From Mycolicibacterium mengxianglii (GTDB lineage: Bacteria > Actinomycetota > Actinomycetes > Mycobacteriales > Mycobacteriaceae): DNA of 64,000 nucleotides. A program made the position numbers and the translations under genes. Positions 36,875-46,760 of this stretch are shown piece after piece. Under the pieces are notes generated by a model. That model saw nothing but the letters and a program-made list of their open reading frames with translations. It was not told the origin of the DNA and made no database searches. Each line of letters starts with the position of its first letter. Position 1 is the first letter of the stretch. The stretch is from contig NZ_CP065373.1 in NCBI RefSeq assembly GCF_015710575.1, positions 1,860,001-1,924,000 of the forward strand, given 5' to 3'.

Positions 36875-36908
36875 AGTCGTTCGACGCTGAAGTCGTTCGA
36901 CGCTGAAG
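36861..36908. repeat. 16-bp tandem repeat, 3.6 copies
   Basis: TCGTTCGACGCTGAAG is repeated exactly at 36861, 36877 and 36893 and then partly from 36909. The first unit supplies the last codons and stop of the RDD gene. Confidence 0.9.
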
Positions 36909-36918
36909 TCGTTCGACC

Positions 36919-37530
36919 CTAGACCTCCTGACGGATCTGACCGTTCATCATCGTCATGGTGATGTTCGTCGCATGGATGTCGTGTGGATCGACTTCGAAG
37001 ATGTTGCGGTCGAGCACGATCAGGTCGGCGAGCTTGCCCACCTCGACTGATCCCACCCGGTCGTCCAGCCGGATCTGGTAGGCGGCGCCCAAGGTGTTGG
37101 CATGCACCGCCTGGGCGACAGTGAGTTTCTGGTCGGCGGGCGCCAGTACCGGAGCACCCGGGTCACCGACGAGTTGGCGGGTCACCCCGATCTGGATGGA
37201 GTCCAGCGGCTTGTAGGTGGAGAAGTAGCCCGCCGCCGGCCAATCGGTGCCCAGCGAGATACGTCCGCCCGACTGCAGCACGTCCTGGGTCCGGTAGAGC
37301 AGGTCCTGGCGCGGATGCCCGTACCGCGCGGCCAGATTCGTCACCGTGTCCGGATCGGCGGACATCCAGTTCGCGGAGAACTGGGCGATCACGCCGAGTT
37401 CGCCGAAGCGTGCGCTGTCGGGGTCCTCGACGTAGACCAGGTGAGCGACGGCGTGGCGGCGATCCCGCGGCGGGTTCGCCGCGATGGCCGCCTTGATGGT
37501 CCCTCTTCGCCCGCTGCCGTGACGACCGGC
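36919..37530 (-). pseudogene. C-terminal fragment of an amidohydrolase (YtcJ-like)
   Basis: The frame reads KAAIAANPPRDRRHAVAHLV, then VIAQFSANWMSADPDTV, ISLGTDWPAAGYFSTYKPLD, AVHANTLGAAYQIRLDDRVG and KLADLIVLDRNIFEVDPHDI. This is the C-terminal third of the amidohydrolase-3/YtcJ family, keeping a His and the LGTDWP Asp. The N-terminal two thirds, including the HxH metal site, are missing: sequence beyond about 37530 does not continue the family and soon reaches the DUF4191 gene. It is probably a deletion remnant; a GTG-initiated fragment could still be translated. Confidence 0.75.
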
Positions 37531-37605
37531 GCGCGAAGTATGGCGTGGGACACATTATGAATGCAAGGCGGCGCGCGAGGGTCGTGCGCCCGATTTACGC
37601 CAGCG

Positions 37606-38358
37606 TCAGCGGCGCTGGACCTTGCGCTGCACGCCGCGCAGCTTTGCCGCATTCGGCAGGGGCCCCTTGGGCATCGCTGCGGGTCCGACCTTGGTGCTCA
37701 GCGCGGCCAGCCGGGACTCCAGCGAGTCCATCTGCTTGACGTTGATGTTGGCGGGCAGCTTGTTGAGGTGCCGTTCCAGCTTCGACAGCGGCACCTCACC
37801 CTCGCCGTTGCCGACGATGATGTTGTAGATGGGTGTGTCGCCGATCAACCGGGCGGTGCGCTTCTTCTCCTGCGCCAGCAGCGGCTTGAGCCGGGAGGCC
37901 GTACCTTCGGCCACCAGGATCACCCCGGGCCGTCCGATCACCCGGTGCACGGCGTCGAAATGGCCCGTCGCGGCCACACCGGGGGTCACCCGCCACTGGC
38001 CGCGCAGGTTGTCCAGCGCCCACGCCGCCGCGCCGGTCTGCCCTTCGGCCTTGCGGTACACCGACTTCTGCGCGCGCCGGCCGAAGATGATGAACGCGAC
38101 CAGCGCACCGAGCACGATGCCCAGCGGGATGAGCATGTACTTGGTGAAACCACCGATAGCGATACCCGCCGCCACCGACACCGCCACGACCAGCACGAAA
38201 GCACCGATCATGTAGGGGAGCAGGCGGCTGTCTTCCTTGCGCTGCATCTGGAACGCCTGCCACAGCTGGCTGCGGCGCTGCTTGGACGCGGCCTTCCGGG
38301 CTGCCTTGGCCTCGTTCTTGGCGGCCTTGGTTTGGGCAGGGTTACGCGATTTCGCCAT
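37606..38358 (-). CDS. DUF4191 membrane protein
   Basis: A 250-residue protein matching M. tuberculosis Rv2219. The N-terminus is Lys/Arg/Ala rich (KAAKNEAKAARKAASKQRR). Two adjacent membrane helices follow (YMIGAFVLVVAVSVAAGIAI and YMLIPLGIVLGALVAFIIFG, residues about 48-93). The large cytoplasmic domain ends in basic residues. Function unknown. It sits 5 bp after lipA on the same strand, a conserved pairing, so a link to lipoate metabolism is possible but not shown. Confidence 0.9.
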   Translation of the reverse strand: MAKSRNPAQTKAAKNEAKAARKAASKQRRSQLWQAFQMQRKEDSRLLPYMIGAFVLVVAVSVAAGIAIGGFTKYMLIPLGIVLGALVAFIIFGRRAQKSVYRKAEGQTGAAAWALDNLRGQWRVTPGVAATGHFDAVHRVIGRPGVILVAEGTASRLKPLLAQEKKRTARLIGDTPIYNIIVGNGEGEVPLSKLERHLNKLPANINVKQMDSLESRLAALSTKVGPAAMPKGPLPNAAKLRGVQRKVQRR

Positions 38359-38363
38359 AAGTT

Positions 38364-39338
38364 TCAGGATACGGCGACGCTGGCGGTGCTGACGCCGCCG
38401 GAGTCCTTTTCGGTCTCGGCCCGCTTCTGCGCTGCCTGGGCGTACAACCGGCCGGCCCGGTAGGACGAGCGGACCAGCGGACCGGCGAGCACTCCGGCGA
38501 AGCCGAGTCCCTCTGCATACGCGGCGTGCTCGACGAACTCCTCGGGCTTGACCCAGCGTTCCACCGGGTGGTGCCGCGCCGAGGGCCGCAGGTACTGGGT
38601 GATGGTGACGATGTCGCAGCCGGCGTTGACCAGATCGGCGAGCGCGGTGCGAACCTCGTCGGGTGTCTCACCCATGCCGAGGATCAGGTTGGATTTGGTG
38701 ACCAGGCCGTAGTCGCGGGCGGCGGTGATCACGTCGAGACTGCGCTGGTAGCGGAACGCCGGACGGATCCGCTTGAAGATCCGCGGCACGGTTTCCACGT
38801 TGTGCGCGAACACTTCCGGGCGGGAGTCGAAGACTTCCCGCAGCTGGACCGGGTCGCCGTTGAAGTCCGGCGCGAGCAGCTCCACCCCGGTGCCGGGGTT
38901 GAGCTTCTTGATGTAACGCACGGTTTCGGCGTACAGCCAGGCACCGCCGTCGGGCAGATCGTCGCGTGCCACCCCGGTGACGGTGGAGTAGCGCAGACCC
39001 ATCGCCTGCACGCTCTCGGCGACCCGGCGAGGCTCATCACGGTCGAGGTCGGCGGGCTTGCCGGTGTCGATCTGGCAGAAGTCGCAGCGCCGCGTGCACT
39101 GCTCGCCACCGATCAGGAAGGTCGCCTCGCGGTCTTCCCAGCACTCGTAGATATTGGGACAACCCGCCTCTTCGCACACGGTGTGCAGGCCCTCGCGCTT
39201 CACCAGCGCTTTGAGCTCGGTGTACTCCGGCCCCATCTTCGCGCGGGTCTTGATCCAGGGCGGCTTGCGCTCGATGGGTGTCTGCGCGTTGCGAACCTCC
39301 AGGCGCAGCAACTTCCGACCTTCTGGGACGACGCTCAC
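38364..39338 (-). CDS. lipA: lipoyl synthase
   Basis: A 324-residue radical-SAM enzyme that inserts two sulfurs into octanoyl groups. The auxiliary cluster motif is [12 protein letters not shown] and the radical-SAM motif is [15 protein letters not shown] near the C-terminus is the conserved RSSY auxiliary-cluster ligand. The start overlaps the lipB stop by four bases (ATGA). It acts after LipB on the E2 domains of complexes such as the one encoded at 40987. Confidence 0.97.
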   Translation of the reverse strand: MSVVPEGRKLLRLEVRNAQTPIERKPPWIKTRAKMGPEYTELKALVKREGLHTVCEEAGCPNIYECWEDREATFLIGGEQCTRRCDFCQIDTGKPADLDRDEPRRVAESVQAMGLRYSTVTGVARDDLPDGGAWLYAETVRYIKKLNPGTGVELLAPDFNGDPVQLREVFDSRPEVFAHNVETVPRIFKRIRPAFRYQRSLDVITAARDYGLVTKSNLILGMGETPDEVRTALADLVNAGCDIVTITQYLRPSARHHPVERWVKPEEFVEHAAYAEGLGFAGVLAGPLVRSSYRAGRLYAQAAQKRAETEKDSGGVSTASVAVS

Positions 39339-40051
39339 TTCGACGATGCTACGCGGGCCGCGGCTACTGCCGGTTCCTGCCGGACCGGCAGCAGGCCATC
39401 GAGTGCGTCACACACCGCGACGGCCACCCGCTCACGGACGTCGTGCACCGTGACTTGCCGGCCCAGCTCGGCCGTCAATGACGTCACACCGGCGTCGGTG
39501 ATGCCACAGGGCACGATGCCGCCGAACGCGCCCAGATCGCAGTCGCAGTTGAGGGAGAACCCGTGCAGGGTCACCGCCCGGGCCACTCTGATGCCGACGG
39601 CCCCGATCTTGCGGGCCGGCCTGCCCGCCTCGGCAGGCAACCACACCCCGGAGCGCCCGTCGACCCGCCCGGCGTCCAAGCACAGCTCAGCACACACCGT
39701 GATGAGCGACTCCTCAAGGCGGCGGACGAAATTCACCACATCCATCGGCTCGGCCAGGCCGATGATCGGATACCCGACGAGCTGGCCGGGGCCGTGCCAG
39801 GTGATCTTGCCGCCACGGTCGGTGTCGATGACGCGGACCGGCGACCCCGCCGGCAGATCGGGCCGTTCGCTGTCCTCGGTGCGACGACCGGCGGTGTAGA
39901 CCGACGGATGCTCGAGCAGCAGTAGCGTGTCCGGCCCACCGGCCACCCGGGCGTCGGCGAGGTCGCGCTGCAGGTCCCAGGCGCTCAGGTAGTCCAGCTC
40001 GCCGAGCTGGCGGACCTCGACCGCGCCGGCGCCGGCGCGAATAGAACTCAT
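39335..40051 (-). CDS. lipB: octanoyl-[acyl-carrier protein]:protein octanoyltransferase
   Basis: A 238-residue LipB, which moves octanoyl groups from ACP to lipoyl domains through a Cys/Lys dyad. Motifs: [54 protein letters not shown] (catalytic Lys) and [15 protein letters not shown] (catalytic Cys). The start is ATG 40051, 10 bp after the SDR stop; an ATG 24 bases upstream lies inside that gene. Operon order SDR-lipB-lipA-DUF4191. Confidence 0.97.
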   Translation of the reverse strand: MSSIRAGAGAVEVRQLGELDYLSAWDLQRDLADARVAGGPDTLLLLEHPSVYTAGRRTEDSERPDLPAGSPVRVIDTDRGGKITWHGPGQLVGYPIIGLAEPMDVVNFVRRLEESLITVCAELCLDAGRVDGRSGVWLPAEAGRPARKIGAVGIRVARAVTLHGFSLNCDCDLGAFGGIVPCGITDAGVTSLTAELGRQVTVHDVRERVAVAVCDALDGLLPVRQEPAVAAARVASSK

Positions 40052-40061
40052 GAGTGCCAAG

Positions 40062-40967
40062 TTACGCCTGGTCACCGCGAGCGGTGGCGCTGCTGAGCGC
40101 CTCGCCGATGGTGTTGTGGCGGAACTGGAACCCCGACCGCTCCAGCGCCGCCGGGATCGCCCGCTGACCGATCAACAGACCCTCCTGCGCGAACTCACCG
40201 AGCCCGGCGCGCAGGGCGAAGGCCGGGACGGCCAGCGGGGTCGGGCGGTGCAGTGCGCGCCCGACGGCGGTGGTGAACTCGGCGTTGGTGACCGGCGCCG
40301 GCCCCGTCAGATTCACCGGGCCCACCAGGGCGTCGTTGACGATGGTGGACACCAGCGCACGCACCTCGTCTTCGAGGCTGATCCACGGCATGTACTGCCG
40401 CCCGCTGCCCAGCCGGGCCCCGAGGCCGAGCCCGAACAGGGGTTTGAGGCGACCCAGCATGCCGCCGCCGGGGGACAGCACCAGCCCCGAACGTACGTGC
40501 ACCACCCGGGCGCCGGCGTCCTCGGCGACCGCGGTGGCCGCCTCCCAGTCCACACACAGCCGGGCCAGGAAACCGTCCCCGGGACCGTTGGTCTCGTCGA
40601 CGATGCGGTCCCGGGTGTCGCCGTAGTACCCGACCGCACTGGCGTTGACCAGGACGGGCACACCCGCCTCGGCCACCGCGGTGGCCAGCACCTCGGTGGG
40701 CGTTATCCGGCTGTCGCGCAGACTCTGCTTGAACGCCCCCGACCAGCGGGCACCGCCGATACTGACCCCGCACAGGTTGACCACTGCGTCGACGTCGGCC
40801 AGTGCGGCGGAATCGAACTCTCCGCTGTCCGGATTCCAGTGCAGCTCATCGGTGTTCGACGGCGCCCGGCGGACGATCCGCACCACCTGGTGATCGGTCG
40901 CGCGCAGGGCGTAGACCAGTGCCGAACCGATCAAGCCGGACGAACCGGCTATCGCGACGTTCGCCAC
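40062..40967 (-). CDS. TIGR01777 family NAD-dependent epimerase-like protein
   Basis: A 301-residue extended-SDR protein with NAD motif [19 protein letters not shown] and the family segments [42 protein letters not shown] and [14 protein letters not shown]. It matches Rv2216. The C-terminal DUF1731 segment ([20 protein letters not shown], then [12 protein letters not shown]) is typical. Related proteins are linked to cell-division inhibition in E. coli (YfcH/SulA label), but the activity is unknown. It lies between sucB and lipB on the same strand. Confidence 0.9.
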   Translation of the reverse strand: MANVAIAGSSGLIGSALVYALRATDHQVVRIVRRAPSNTDELHWNPDSGEFDSAALADVDAVVNLCGVSIGGARWSGAFKQSLRDSRITPTEVLATAVAEAGVPVLVNASAVGYYGDTRDRIVDETNGPGDGFLARLCVDWEAATAVAEDAGARVVHVRSGLVLSPGGGMLGRLKPLFGLGLGARLGSGRQYMPWISLEDEVRALVSTIVNDALVGPVNLTGPAPVTNAEFTTAVGRALHRPTPLAVPAFALRAGLGEFAQEGLLIGQRAIPAALERSGFQFRHNTIGEALSSATARGDQA

Positions 40968-40986
40968 GGGAATCTCCGGCCCGCTT

Positions 40987-42774
40987 TCAGAGGCCCAGGT
41001 CTGCCTCGAACGCGCCCTCTTCCAGTCGACGCTTGACCGTCGTCAGGAAGCGGCCGGCATCCGCCCCGTCCACCAGCCGGTGGTCATAGGTCAGCGGCAG
41101 GTAGCACACCGACCGCACGCCGATCGACTCATTGCCGAACTCGTCGACGATCACCCGAGGACGCTTGACGATCGCTCCGGTCCCCAGCATCGCGGCCTGC
41201 GGCGGCACCAGGATGGGCGTGTCGAACAGCGCGCCCTGGCTGCCGATGTTGGTGATGGTGAACGTGCCACCGGAGAGCTCGTCGGGCTTGAGGTTGCCCG
41301 AGCGGGCGCGCGAAGCGATGTCGTTGATGGCGCGGGCCAGCCCGCCCAGCGACAGGTCACCGGCGTTGTGCACCACCGGCGACAACAGACCCTGCTCGGT
41401 GTCCACCGCGAAGCCGAGATGCTCGGCGTCGTAGTAGGTGATCTCCTTGGCGTCCTCGTTGTAGCTGGCGTTGATGTTGGGGTGCGCCTTCAACGCGTCG
41501 ATGACCGCCCGCGCGATGAACGGCAGGTAGGTCAGGTTCACGCCCTCACGCTCGGCGAAGCTGGCCTTGGCCCTGGCCCGTAGCGCCACGATCTTGGTCA
41601 TGTCGACCTCGTGGGTCTGGGTCAGCTGCGCTGTGGTCTGCAGCGACTCGCGGGTCTTCTTGGCGGTGATCTGCCGGATCCGGTTGGCCTTCTGCGTGGT
41701 TCCACGCAGGTGCGCCAGCGGGCTCTCGACGGGTGCCGCCTTGGCAGCAGGTGCGGCGGGCTCCTTGGCGGCCGGTGCGGGCGCCTTGGCCTCGTCCGCT
41801 TTCTGCTGTGACGCCGCCAGCACATCCTGCTTGCGGATCCTGCCACCGACTCCGGTGCCCTTGATCGAGGCCAGGTCGACGTTGTGCTCCGCGGCCAACT
41901 TACGTACCAGCGGCGTGACGTACGGGCTGCCGTCCCCGGCCTCGGCTGCCGCCGGCTCGGGCTCTGGTTTCGGTTCCGGCTTGGGCTCGGGTTTGGGCTC
42001 GGGCTTGGGCTCGGGTTTGGGCTCGGGCTTGAGTTCCGGTTTCGCCTCGGCTTCGGGCTCAGGCTTGGGTTCGGGTTTCGGTTCGGGCTTGGGTTCGGGT
42101 TTCGGTTCGGGCTTGGGTTCGGGCTTGGATTCGGTAGCCGCGCCCTTGTCGCCGATCTTGCCGAGCTCGCCACCCACGGCGACGGTGTCGTCCTCCTCGG
42201 CGGTGATGCTCAGCAGCGTGCCCGCGACCGGGGACGGGATCTCGGTGTCCACCTTGTCGGTGGACACCTCGACCAGGGGGTCATCAACCTCCACCGAATC
42301 GCCGACGCTCTTGAGCCAGCGTGTCACGGTGCCTTCGGTGACGGACTCGCCGAGTTCGGGCATGACCACCGAGGTCGCCTCGCCGCCACCGGACGACGCC
42401 TCCGAGGCCGCCGGCTCCGGCTCGGCCTCAGGTTCCGGCTCAGGTTCGGGTTCCGGCTCGGGCTCCGCTTCAGGGGCCGCCTCTTCGCTGGGGGCGGCTT
42501 CCGGCTCGGTGGTCGAGCCGTCGGAATCGCCGTCTTCGGCGTCGCCGATCACGGCGAGCTCGCCGCCGATCTCGACCGTGTCGTCCTCCTGCGCAACGAT
42601 CTTCGTCAACACCCCCGCGGCAGGTGACGGGATCTCGGTGTCGACCTTGTCCGTGGAGACCTCGAGCAGTGGCTCGTCGACCTCGACGGTGTCGCCTTCT
42701 TGTTTGAGCCAGCGGGTGACAGTCCCCTCGGTGACGCTCTCCCCGAGTGCGGGCATCTGTACGGAGACGGCCAT
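40987..42774 (-). CDS. sucB: dihydrolipoamide acyltransferase (E2), two lipoyl domains
   Basis: A 595-residue E2 protein equal to mycobacterial DlaT, which serves pyruvate dehydrogenase and peroxynitrite reductase/peroxidase. Lipoyl domains occupy about 3-77 and 135-208, each with the TDKVDTE motif (Lys43, Lys174). An E3-binding domain follows at about 287-322 ([20 protein letters not shown]). The catalytic domain has [15 protein letters not shown] near the end. Two charged Pro linkers are notable: an EPEP run (about 104-121) and a long KPEP run (217-274). The start is ATG 42774. Confidence 0.95.
   Translation of the reverse strand: MAVSVQMPALGESVTEGTVTRWLKQEGDTVEVDEPLLEVSTDKVDTEIPSPAAGVLTKIVAQEDDTVEIGGELAVIGDAEDGDSDGSTTEPEAAPSEEAAPEAEPEPEPEPEPEPEAEPEPAASEASSGGGEATSVVMPELGESVTEGTVTRWLKSVGDSVEVDDPLVEVSTDKVDTEIPSPVAGTLLSITAEEDDTVAVGGELGKIGDKGAATESKPEPKPEPKPEPKPEPKPEPKPEPEAEAKPELKPEPKPEPKPEPKPEPKPEPKPEPEPAAAEAGDGSPYVTPLVRKLAAEHNVDLASIKGTGVGGRIRKQDVLAASQQKADEAKAPAPAAKEPAAPAAKAAPVESPLAHLRGTTQKANRIRQITAKKTRESLQTTAQLTQTHEVDMTKIVALRARAKASFAEREGVNLTYLPFIARAVIDALKAHPNINASYNEDAKEITYYDAEHLGFAVDTEQGLLSPVVHNAGDLSLGGLARAINDIASRARSGNLKPDELSGGTFTITNIGSQGALFDTPILVPPQAAMLGTGAIVKRPRVIVDEFGNESIGVRSVCYLPLTYDHRLVDGADAGRFLTTVKRRLEEGAFEADLGL
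41953..42126 (-). repeat. KPEP-coding degenerate repeat in the E2 linker
   Basis: About 58 residues of near-uniform Lys-Pro-Glu-Pro, encoded by variable GG(T/C)TCGGG-type hexamers. Codon variation limits exact repetition. It would form a stiff, charged hinge between lipoyl domain 2 and the E3-binding domain. Copy number may vary between strains. Confidence 0.8.
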
Positions 42775-42974
42775 GCTGTGGACTCCTCGAAGGTCGGTCG
42801 TCACGGGTCGACTTCCGGCTTACCACAACGTCGTGTGCCGGTTCACAAACCCAGGTGCATTGGTGCTGGACCATCTTTTCACTGTCGGCGCATCGGCACA
42901 CACCCAGGGTTGGCCACATGCTCTGGCACTATCGAATGAAAGGCCGTCATCGCAGCAACAAGGAGCCAGGCCCG

Positions 42975-43322
42975 TTGGGATTGTTCAGCAGGTTTCGCCG
43001 CGCAGAGAGTTCACGTGGCGCCGACCGCGCCGCTGACCTGCGGTACATGCGGGAATGGACCGCTGCCCACACCGGCGTCGAGGCCTACGTGGAGCCCAAG
43101 ACAACCGTCACCGAGCTCACCGTGGTGTTGGTGGCCAGCGACGGCGAATGGACCCGCAGGCGGGTCGGCGGCGAGAAGGGTGCCCGCCGGTTGTCCGGTG
43201 AACTGAAGATCCCGGTGTACGACGTGCAGAAGGTCGGCTACCCGCAACGGATGCGGGACTACGACGCACGTCGCCGGATCGAGCGTCAGCGCGCCCTGCG
43301 GGACGAGTTGGCCGAAGACTAG
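42975..43322 (+). CDS. conserved hypothetical protein (115 aa)
   Basis: From TTG 42975 (after AAGGAG) the protein starts [17 protein letters not shown]. It continues with [20 protein letters not shown] and [20 protein letters not shown]. It is rich in Arg, has no signal peptide or membrane segment, and ends in a charged helix. Related short mycobacterial proteins are sometimes labelled oxidoreductase without support. An ATG at 42936 would add 13 residues. Divergent from sucB, 200 bp apart. Function unknown. Confidence 0.75.
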   Translation: MGLFSRFRRAESSRGADRAADLRYMREWTAAHTGVEAYVEPKTTVTELTVVLVASDGEWTRRRVGGEKGARRLSGELKIPVYDVQKVGYPQRMRDYDARRRIERQRALRDELAED

Positions 43323-43363
43323 GGGGTTGCGTTCGTTACCGGCGGTATGAGCTACTGGCGCCG

Positions 43364-45124
43364 ATGGCAACCGCACCGAAATTCGTTGACAGCACCGAGA
43401 ACGTCCGGATCGCCTACTACGAAGAGGGCAACCCCGACGGGCCGACGCTGGTGCTCACCCATGGGTGGCCCGATTCCCACGTCTTGTGGGACGGCGTGGT
43501 GGCATTGCTGGCCGACAAGTTCCGGCTCATCCGCTATGACAACCGCGGCGTCGGTGGATCCTCGGTTCCCAAACCTGTCAGCGCCTACACGATGGAGCGG
43601 TTCGCCGACGACCTCGAGGCCGTCATCGCCGCGGTGAGCCCCGACCGGCCGGTACACATCCTGGGCCACGACTGGGGGTCCGTGGCGACCTGGGAGTACC
43701 TGGGCCGACCCGGGGCCCAGGACCGGGTGGCGTCGTTCACCTCGGTGTCCGGGCCCAGCACCGACCACTACAAGGCTGCGATCTTCAGCGATCTGGCACG
43801 GCCGTACCGGCCCGTGCGGTTCCTGCGGGCGGTGGACCGACTGCTGCGGCTCAGTTACATGATCCCGCTCTCGATCCCGGTGCTCACCCCGGCGCTCACG
43901 CGGGTCTTGTTCAGCGGCGGGCGGGGCAAAGTGCTGCTCACCGACGGTGTCCCACGGGGGCAACGCTTCCGAAGTGATTCAGTGGCAACAGATCTCACGA
44001 ACTCGCTGAAGATCTACCGGGCCATGACCAGCCGGTCGCCCGCGCAGTACCGCACCGACCACGACGTCAGCATCCCCGTGCAGCTGATCGTCAACCGCCG
44101 CGACCCGGTGGTGCGCCCGCACGGTCTCGACGAGGTGTCCCGCTGGGTGCCGAGGCTGTGGCGTCGCGATATCGACGCCGGGCACTGGGCGCCGATGTCG
44201 CATCCACACGTGATCGCCGCCGCGGTCACCGAACTCGTCGAGCACCTCGACGGGCGCCCCGCGGCCCGGGGACTGCTGCGTGCCGAAGTGGGACGCGTGC
44301 GCAAGCCGTTCAGCGACACCCTGGTGTCGATCACCGGCGCCGGCAGTGGCATCGGTCGCGCCACCGCGGTGGCCTTCGCCGAGCAGGGCGCCGAGATCGT
44401 CGTCAGTGACATCAACGAAGAGGTGGTCACCGAGACCGCCGCCCACATTGCCGCGGCCGGCGGGGTGGCACACCGCTACGTACTCGACGTATCCGACGCC
44501 GAAGCCGTCGAACGGTTTGTCGCCGAGGTCTGCGACACCCACGGGGTGCCCGACATCGTGGTGAACAACGCCGGCATCGGGCACGCCGGAAACTTCCTCG
44601 ACACCCCCGCCGAGGAGTGGGACCGGGTGCTGGAGGTCAACCTGGGCGGGGTGGTCAACGGCTGTCGCGCCTTCGCCCGCCGCCTCGTCGACCGCGGCAC
44701 CGGGGGCCACATCGTCAATGTCGCCTCAATGGCGGCCTACGCCCCACTGCAGGGCATGAACGCCTACTGCACCTCGAAGGCGGCGGTCTACATGTTCTCC
44801 GACTGCCTGCGCGCCGAACTCAGCGCCGCCGATGTCGGGCTGACGACCATCTGCCCGGGCGTCGTCGACACCGGTATCGTGCGCACCACCCGCTTCGACG
44901 TGCCGGAGGACAAGCGCGCCGACGCGCTGGCCGCCCAGGCCCGCGCCGAGAAGATGTTCGCCAAACGGCACTACGGCCCGGAGAAGGTGGCCGCCGCGAT
45001 CATCGCCTCGGTCGGCAAGGGAACCGCGGTCCGTCCCGTCACCCCGGAAGCGCACCTGATCTACGGGGTGTCGCGGGTGGCACCGCAGGTGTTGCGCAGT
45101 ACCGCCCGCGGCAAGCTGGTCTGA
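43364..45124 (+). CDS. ephD: alpha/beta hydrolase-SDR fusion protein EphD
   Basis: A 586-residue fusion. Residues 1-290 are an epoxide-hydrolase-type alpha/beta hydrolase: LTHGWPDS oxyanion motif, nucleophile Asp103 in LGHDWGSVATW, and a C-terminal His in DAGHWAPMSHP. From about 318 an SDR domain follows: VSITGAGSGIGRATAVAFAE (NAD(P) site), VVNNAGIGHAG and AYCTSKAAVYMF (Tyr-x3-Lys). M. tuberculosis EphD (Rv2214c) has the same design and is linked to mycolic acid modification. The ATG is 43364. A terminator separates it from convergent pepB. Confidence 0.93.
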   Translation: MATAPKFVDSTENVRIAYYEEGNPDGPTLVLTHGWPDSHVLWDGVVALLADKFRLIRYDNRGVGGSSVPKPVSAYTMERFADDLEAVIAAVSPDRPVHILGHDWGSVATWEYLGRPGAQDRVASFTSVSGPSTDHYKAAIFSDLARPYRPVRFLRAVDRLLRLSYMIPLSIPVLTPALTRVLFSGGRGKVLLTDGVPRGQRFRSDSVATDLTNSLKIYRAMTSRSPAQYRTDHDVSIPVQLIVNRRDPVVRPHGLDEVSRWVPRLWRRDIDAGHWAPMSHPHVIAAAVTELVEHLDGRPAARGLLRAEVGRVRKPFSDTLVSITGAGSGIGRATAVAFAEQGAEIVVSDINEEVVTETAAHIAAAGGVAHRYVLDVSDAEAVERFVAEVCDTHGVPDIVVNNAGIGHAGNFLDTPAEEWDRVLEVNLGGVVNGCRAFARRLVDRGTGGHIVNVASMAAYAPLQGMNAYCTSKAAVYMFSDCLRAELSAADVGLTTICPGVVDTGIVRTTRFDVPEDKRADALAAQARAEKMFAKRHYGPEKVAAAIIASVGKGTAVRPVTPEAHLIYGVSRVAPQVLRSTARGKLV

Positions 45125-45168
45125 CCCCCCCGCCGAAACCGACGAAATGGTGGGGCGCACTCGTAAAA

Positions 45169-45196
45169 ACCCGCCCAAACGTGAGTTTGGGCGGGT
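45169..45196. terminator. bidirectional hairpin terminator ephD/pepB
   Basis: A 12-bp perfect stem (ACCCGCCCAAAC with GTTTGGGCGGGT) and a GTGA tetraloop lie between convergent stops. A run of five A at 45165-45169 gives a short U-tract for pepB transcripts. Confidence 0.85.
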
Positions 45197-45202
45197 CGGG
45201 GG

Positions 45203-46720
45203 CTAGCCGTTTTCGGCGATGTCCTCGAGCACTGCGAACATGGTCCGCGCCGGCACCCCGGTCGCGCCCTTGCCGTTGTAGCCCCAGGGGCCGCCGGTGT
45301 TGTAGGCGGGACCGGCGACGTCGATGTGTGCCCACTGCACACCCTCGGCGACGAACTCCCGCAGGAACACGCCCGCCACCAGCATGCCGGCGAACCGCTG
45401 ACCGCTGATGTTCGCCAAGTCGGCGACCTGGGACTTCAGCTCGTCTTTGAGGTCATCGGGCAGCGGCATCGGCCACCCGTTCTCGCCCACGTCCTGCGAC
45501 AGTGCGGCCACCCGGTCGCGGAACTTGTCACTGCCCATCACCCCGGGGATACGCGCGCCCAGCGCCACGGTCTGCGCACCCGTCAGGGTCGAGGTCTCGA
45601 TCAGGTAATCCGGGTTGTCCTCACAGGCCCGTGCGATGGCGTCGGCCAGGATGAGCCGGCCCTCGGCGTCGGTGTTGAGCACCTCGACCGTGGTGCCGCC
45701 GTACTGGGTGAGCACGTCGCCGGGCCGCTGCGCGGTGGCCGACGGCATGTTCTCGGCCATCGGCACCGTGGCGATGACGTCCACGGGGAGCTCCAGTTGG
45801 GCGGCGAGCGCCACCGTCGCGATGACGGCGGCGGCGCCGCCCATATCGGAGGTCATGTGGTGCATCGACGCGGCCGGTTTGATGGAGATGCCACCGGTGT
45901 CGAAGGTGATGCCCTTACCGATCAGCGCCACCTTCTTGGCCTTGCGCTTACCGGATTTGTAGCTCAACCGCACCAACCGCGGCGGCCGCGACGAACCCTT
46001 CCCGACACCGACAATGCCGCCGTAAGCGCCCTTTTCCAGCGCCTTCTCGTCGAGCACCTCGACGTCCAGGCCCACGGACTCACCCAAAGCCTTTGCGCGC
46101 TTGGCGAATTCGTCGGGGTACAGGTGGCTCGGCGGGGTGTTGACCAGGTCGCGGGCGGTGGCGACCGCAGTGGCCACGGCGCGGGCCCTGGCGGCCTCGG
46201 TCTTCACGGCCTTGGACCCGTCGCTGGACAGCGCGGTGATGGTGCGCAACCCGGTGTCCTTGGGCGCGGTCTTGTCGCTGCGGAAGTCACTGAACCGGTA
46301 GCTGCCCAGGATCAGTCCCTCGATCGCGCCCTCGAGATTCAGTTCGGACAGGGCGGTGATCACCGACTCGGTTCCGTTCAGTGACCGCGCGGCGACACCC
46401 GAGGCCTTGCGGATCAGCTCCGCCGGCCACTCCTCACGCGATTTGCCCAGCCCGACAGCCAGCACACTGGCCACCGGCAGCGACGGCACCACCAGCCGGG
46501 TCAGCTGTTCGGCACCGGCCTTGGCGCTCAACGCCGCCAGCGCCACCTCGATCTCGCCGACCGATTCGACGCTCAGGAACGGAGTGGGCACGACCTGCGG
46601 ATCGTTGCCCGAGTCGGAGGTGACCACCCCGACGATCAACACGGCCGACCCGGTGCCCCGTTTGGGCAGCGAGGTGGCAACGGTGACGGTGGGGGACTGG
46701 TAACCGGGTTGGGTGCTCAC
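45203..46720 (-). CDS. pepB: leucyl aminopeptidase (M17)
   Basis: A 505-residue cytosolic metallo-aminopeptidase. The N-terminal third is the variable M17 domain. The catalytic part contains [20 protein letters not shown] (metal Lys and Asp), [11 protein letters not shown], and [14 protein letters not shown] (signature NTDAEGRL). The hexameric enzyme removes N-terminal residues from peptides using two Zn/Mn ions. GTG 46720 was chosen ([10 protein letters not shown]); the frame upstream overlaps the gcvT promoter. Divergent from gcvT by 40 bp. Confidence 0.95.
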   Translation of the reverse strand: MSTQPGYQSPTVTVATSLPKRGTGSAVLIVGVVTSDSGNDPQVVPTPFLSVESVGEIEVALAALSAKAGAEQLTRLVVPSLPVASVLAVGLGKSREEWPAELIRKASGVAARSLNGTESVITALSELNLEGAIEGLILGSYRFSDFRSDKTAPKDTGLRTITALSSDGSKAVKTEAARARAVATAVATARDLVNTPPSHLYPDEFAKRAKALGESVGLDVEVLDEKALEKGAYGGIVGVGKGSSRPPRLVRLSYKSGKRKAKKVALIGKGITFDTGGISIKPAASMHHMTSDMGGAAAVIATVALAAQLELPVDVIATVPMAENMPSATAQRPGDVLTQYGGTTVEVLNTDAEGRLILADAIARACEDNPDYLIETSTLTGAQTVALGARIPGVMGSDKFRDRVAALSQDVGENGWPMPLPDDLKDELKSQVADLANISGQRFAGMLVAGVFLREFVAEGVQWAHIDVAGPAYNTGGPWGYNGKGATGVPARTMFAVLEDIAENG

Positions 46721-46760
46721 GCAGATCACCCTAACCATCGTCGGTCTAGGCTGGTCGACC

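Noticed and set aside
41567..43036. 489-residue Ser/Gly-rich open frame antisense to sucB
   Set aside because: It is the mirror of the KPEP/EPEP repeats of the E2 gene; the GSGLGSG pattern is an artefact.
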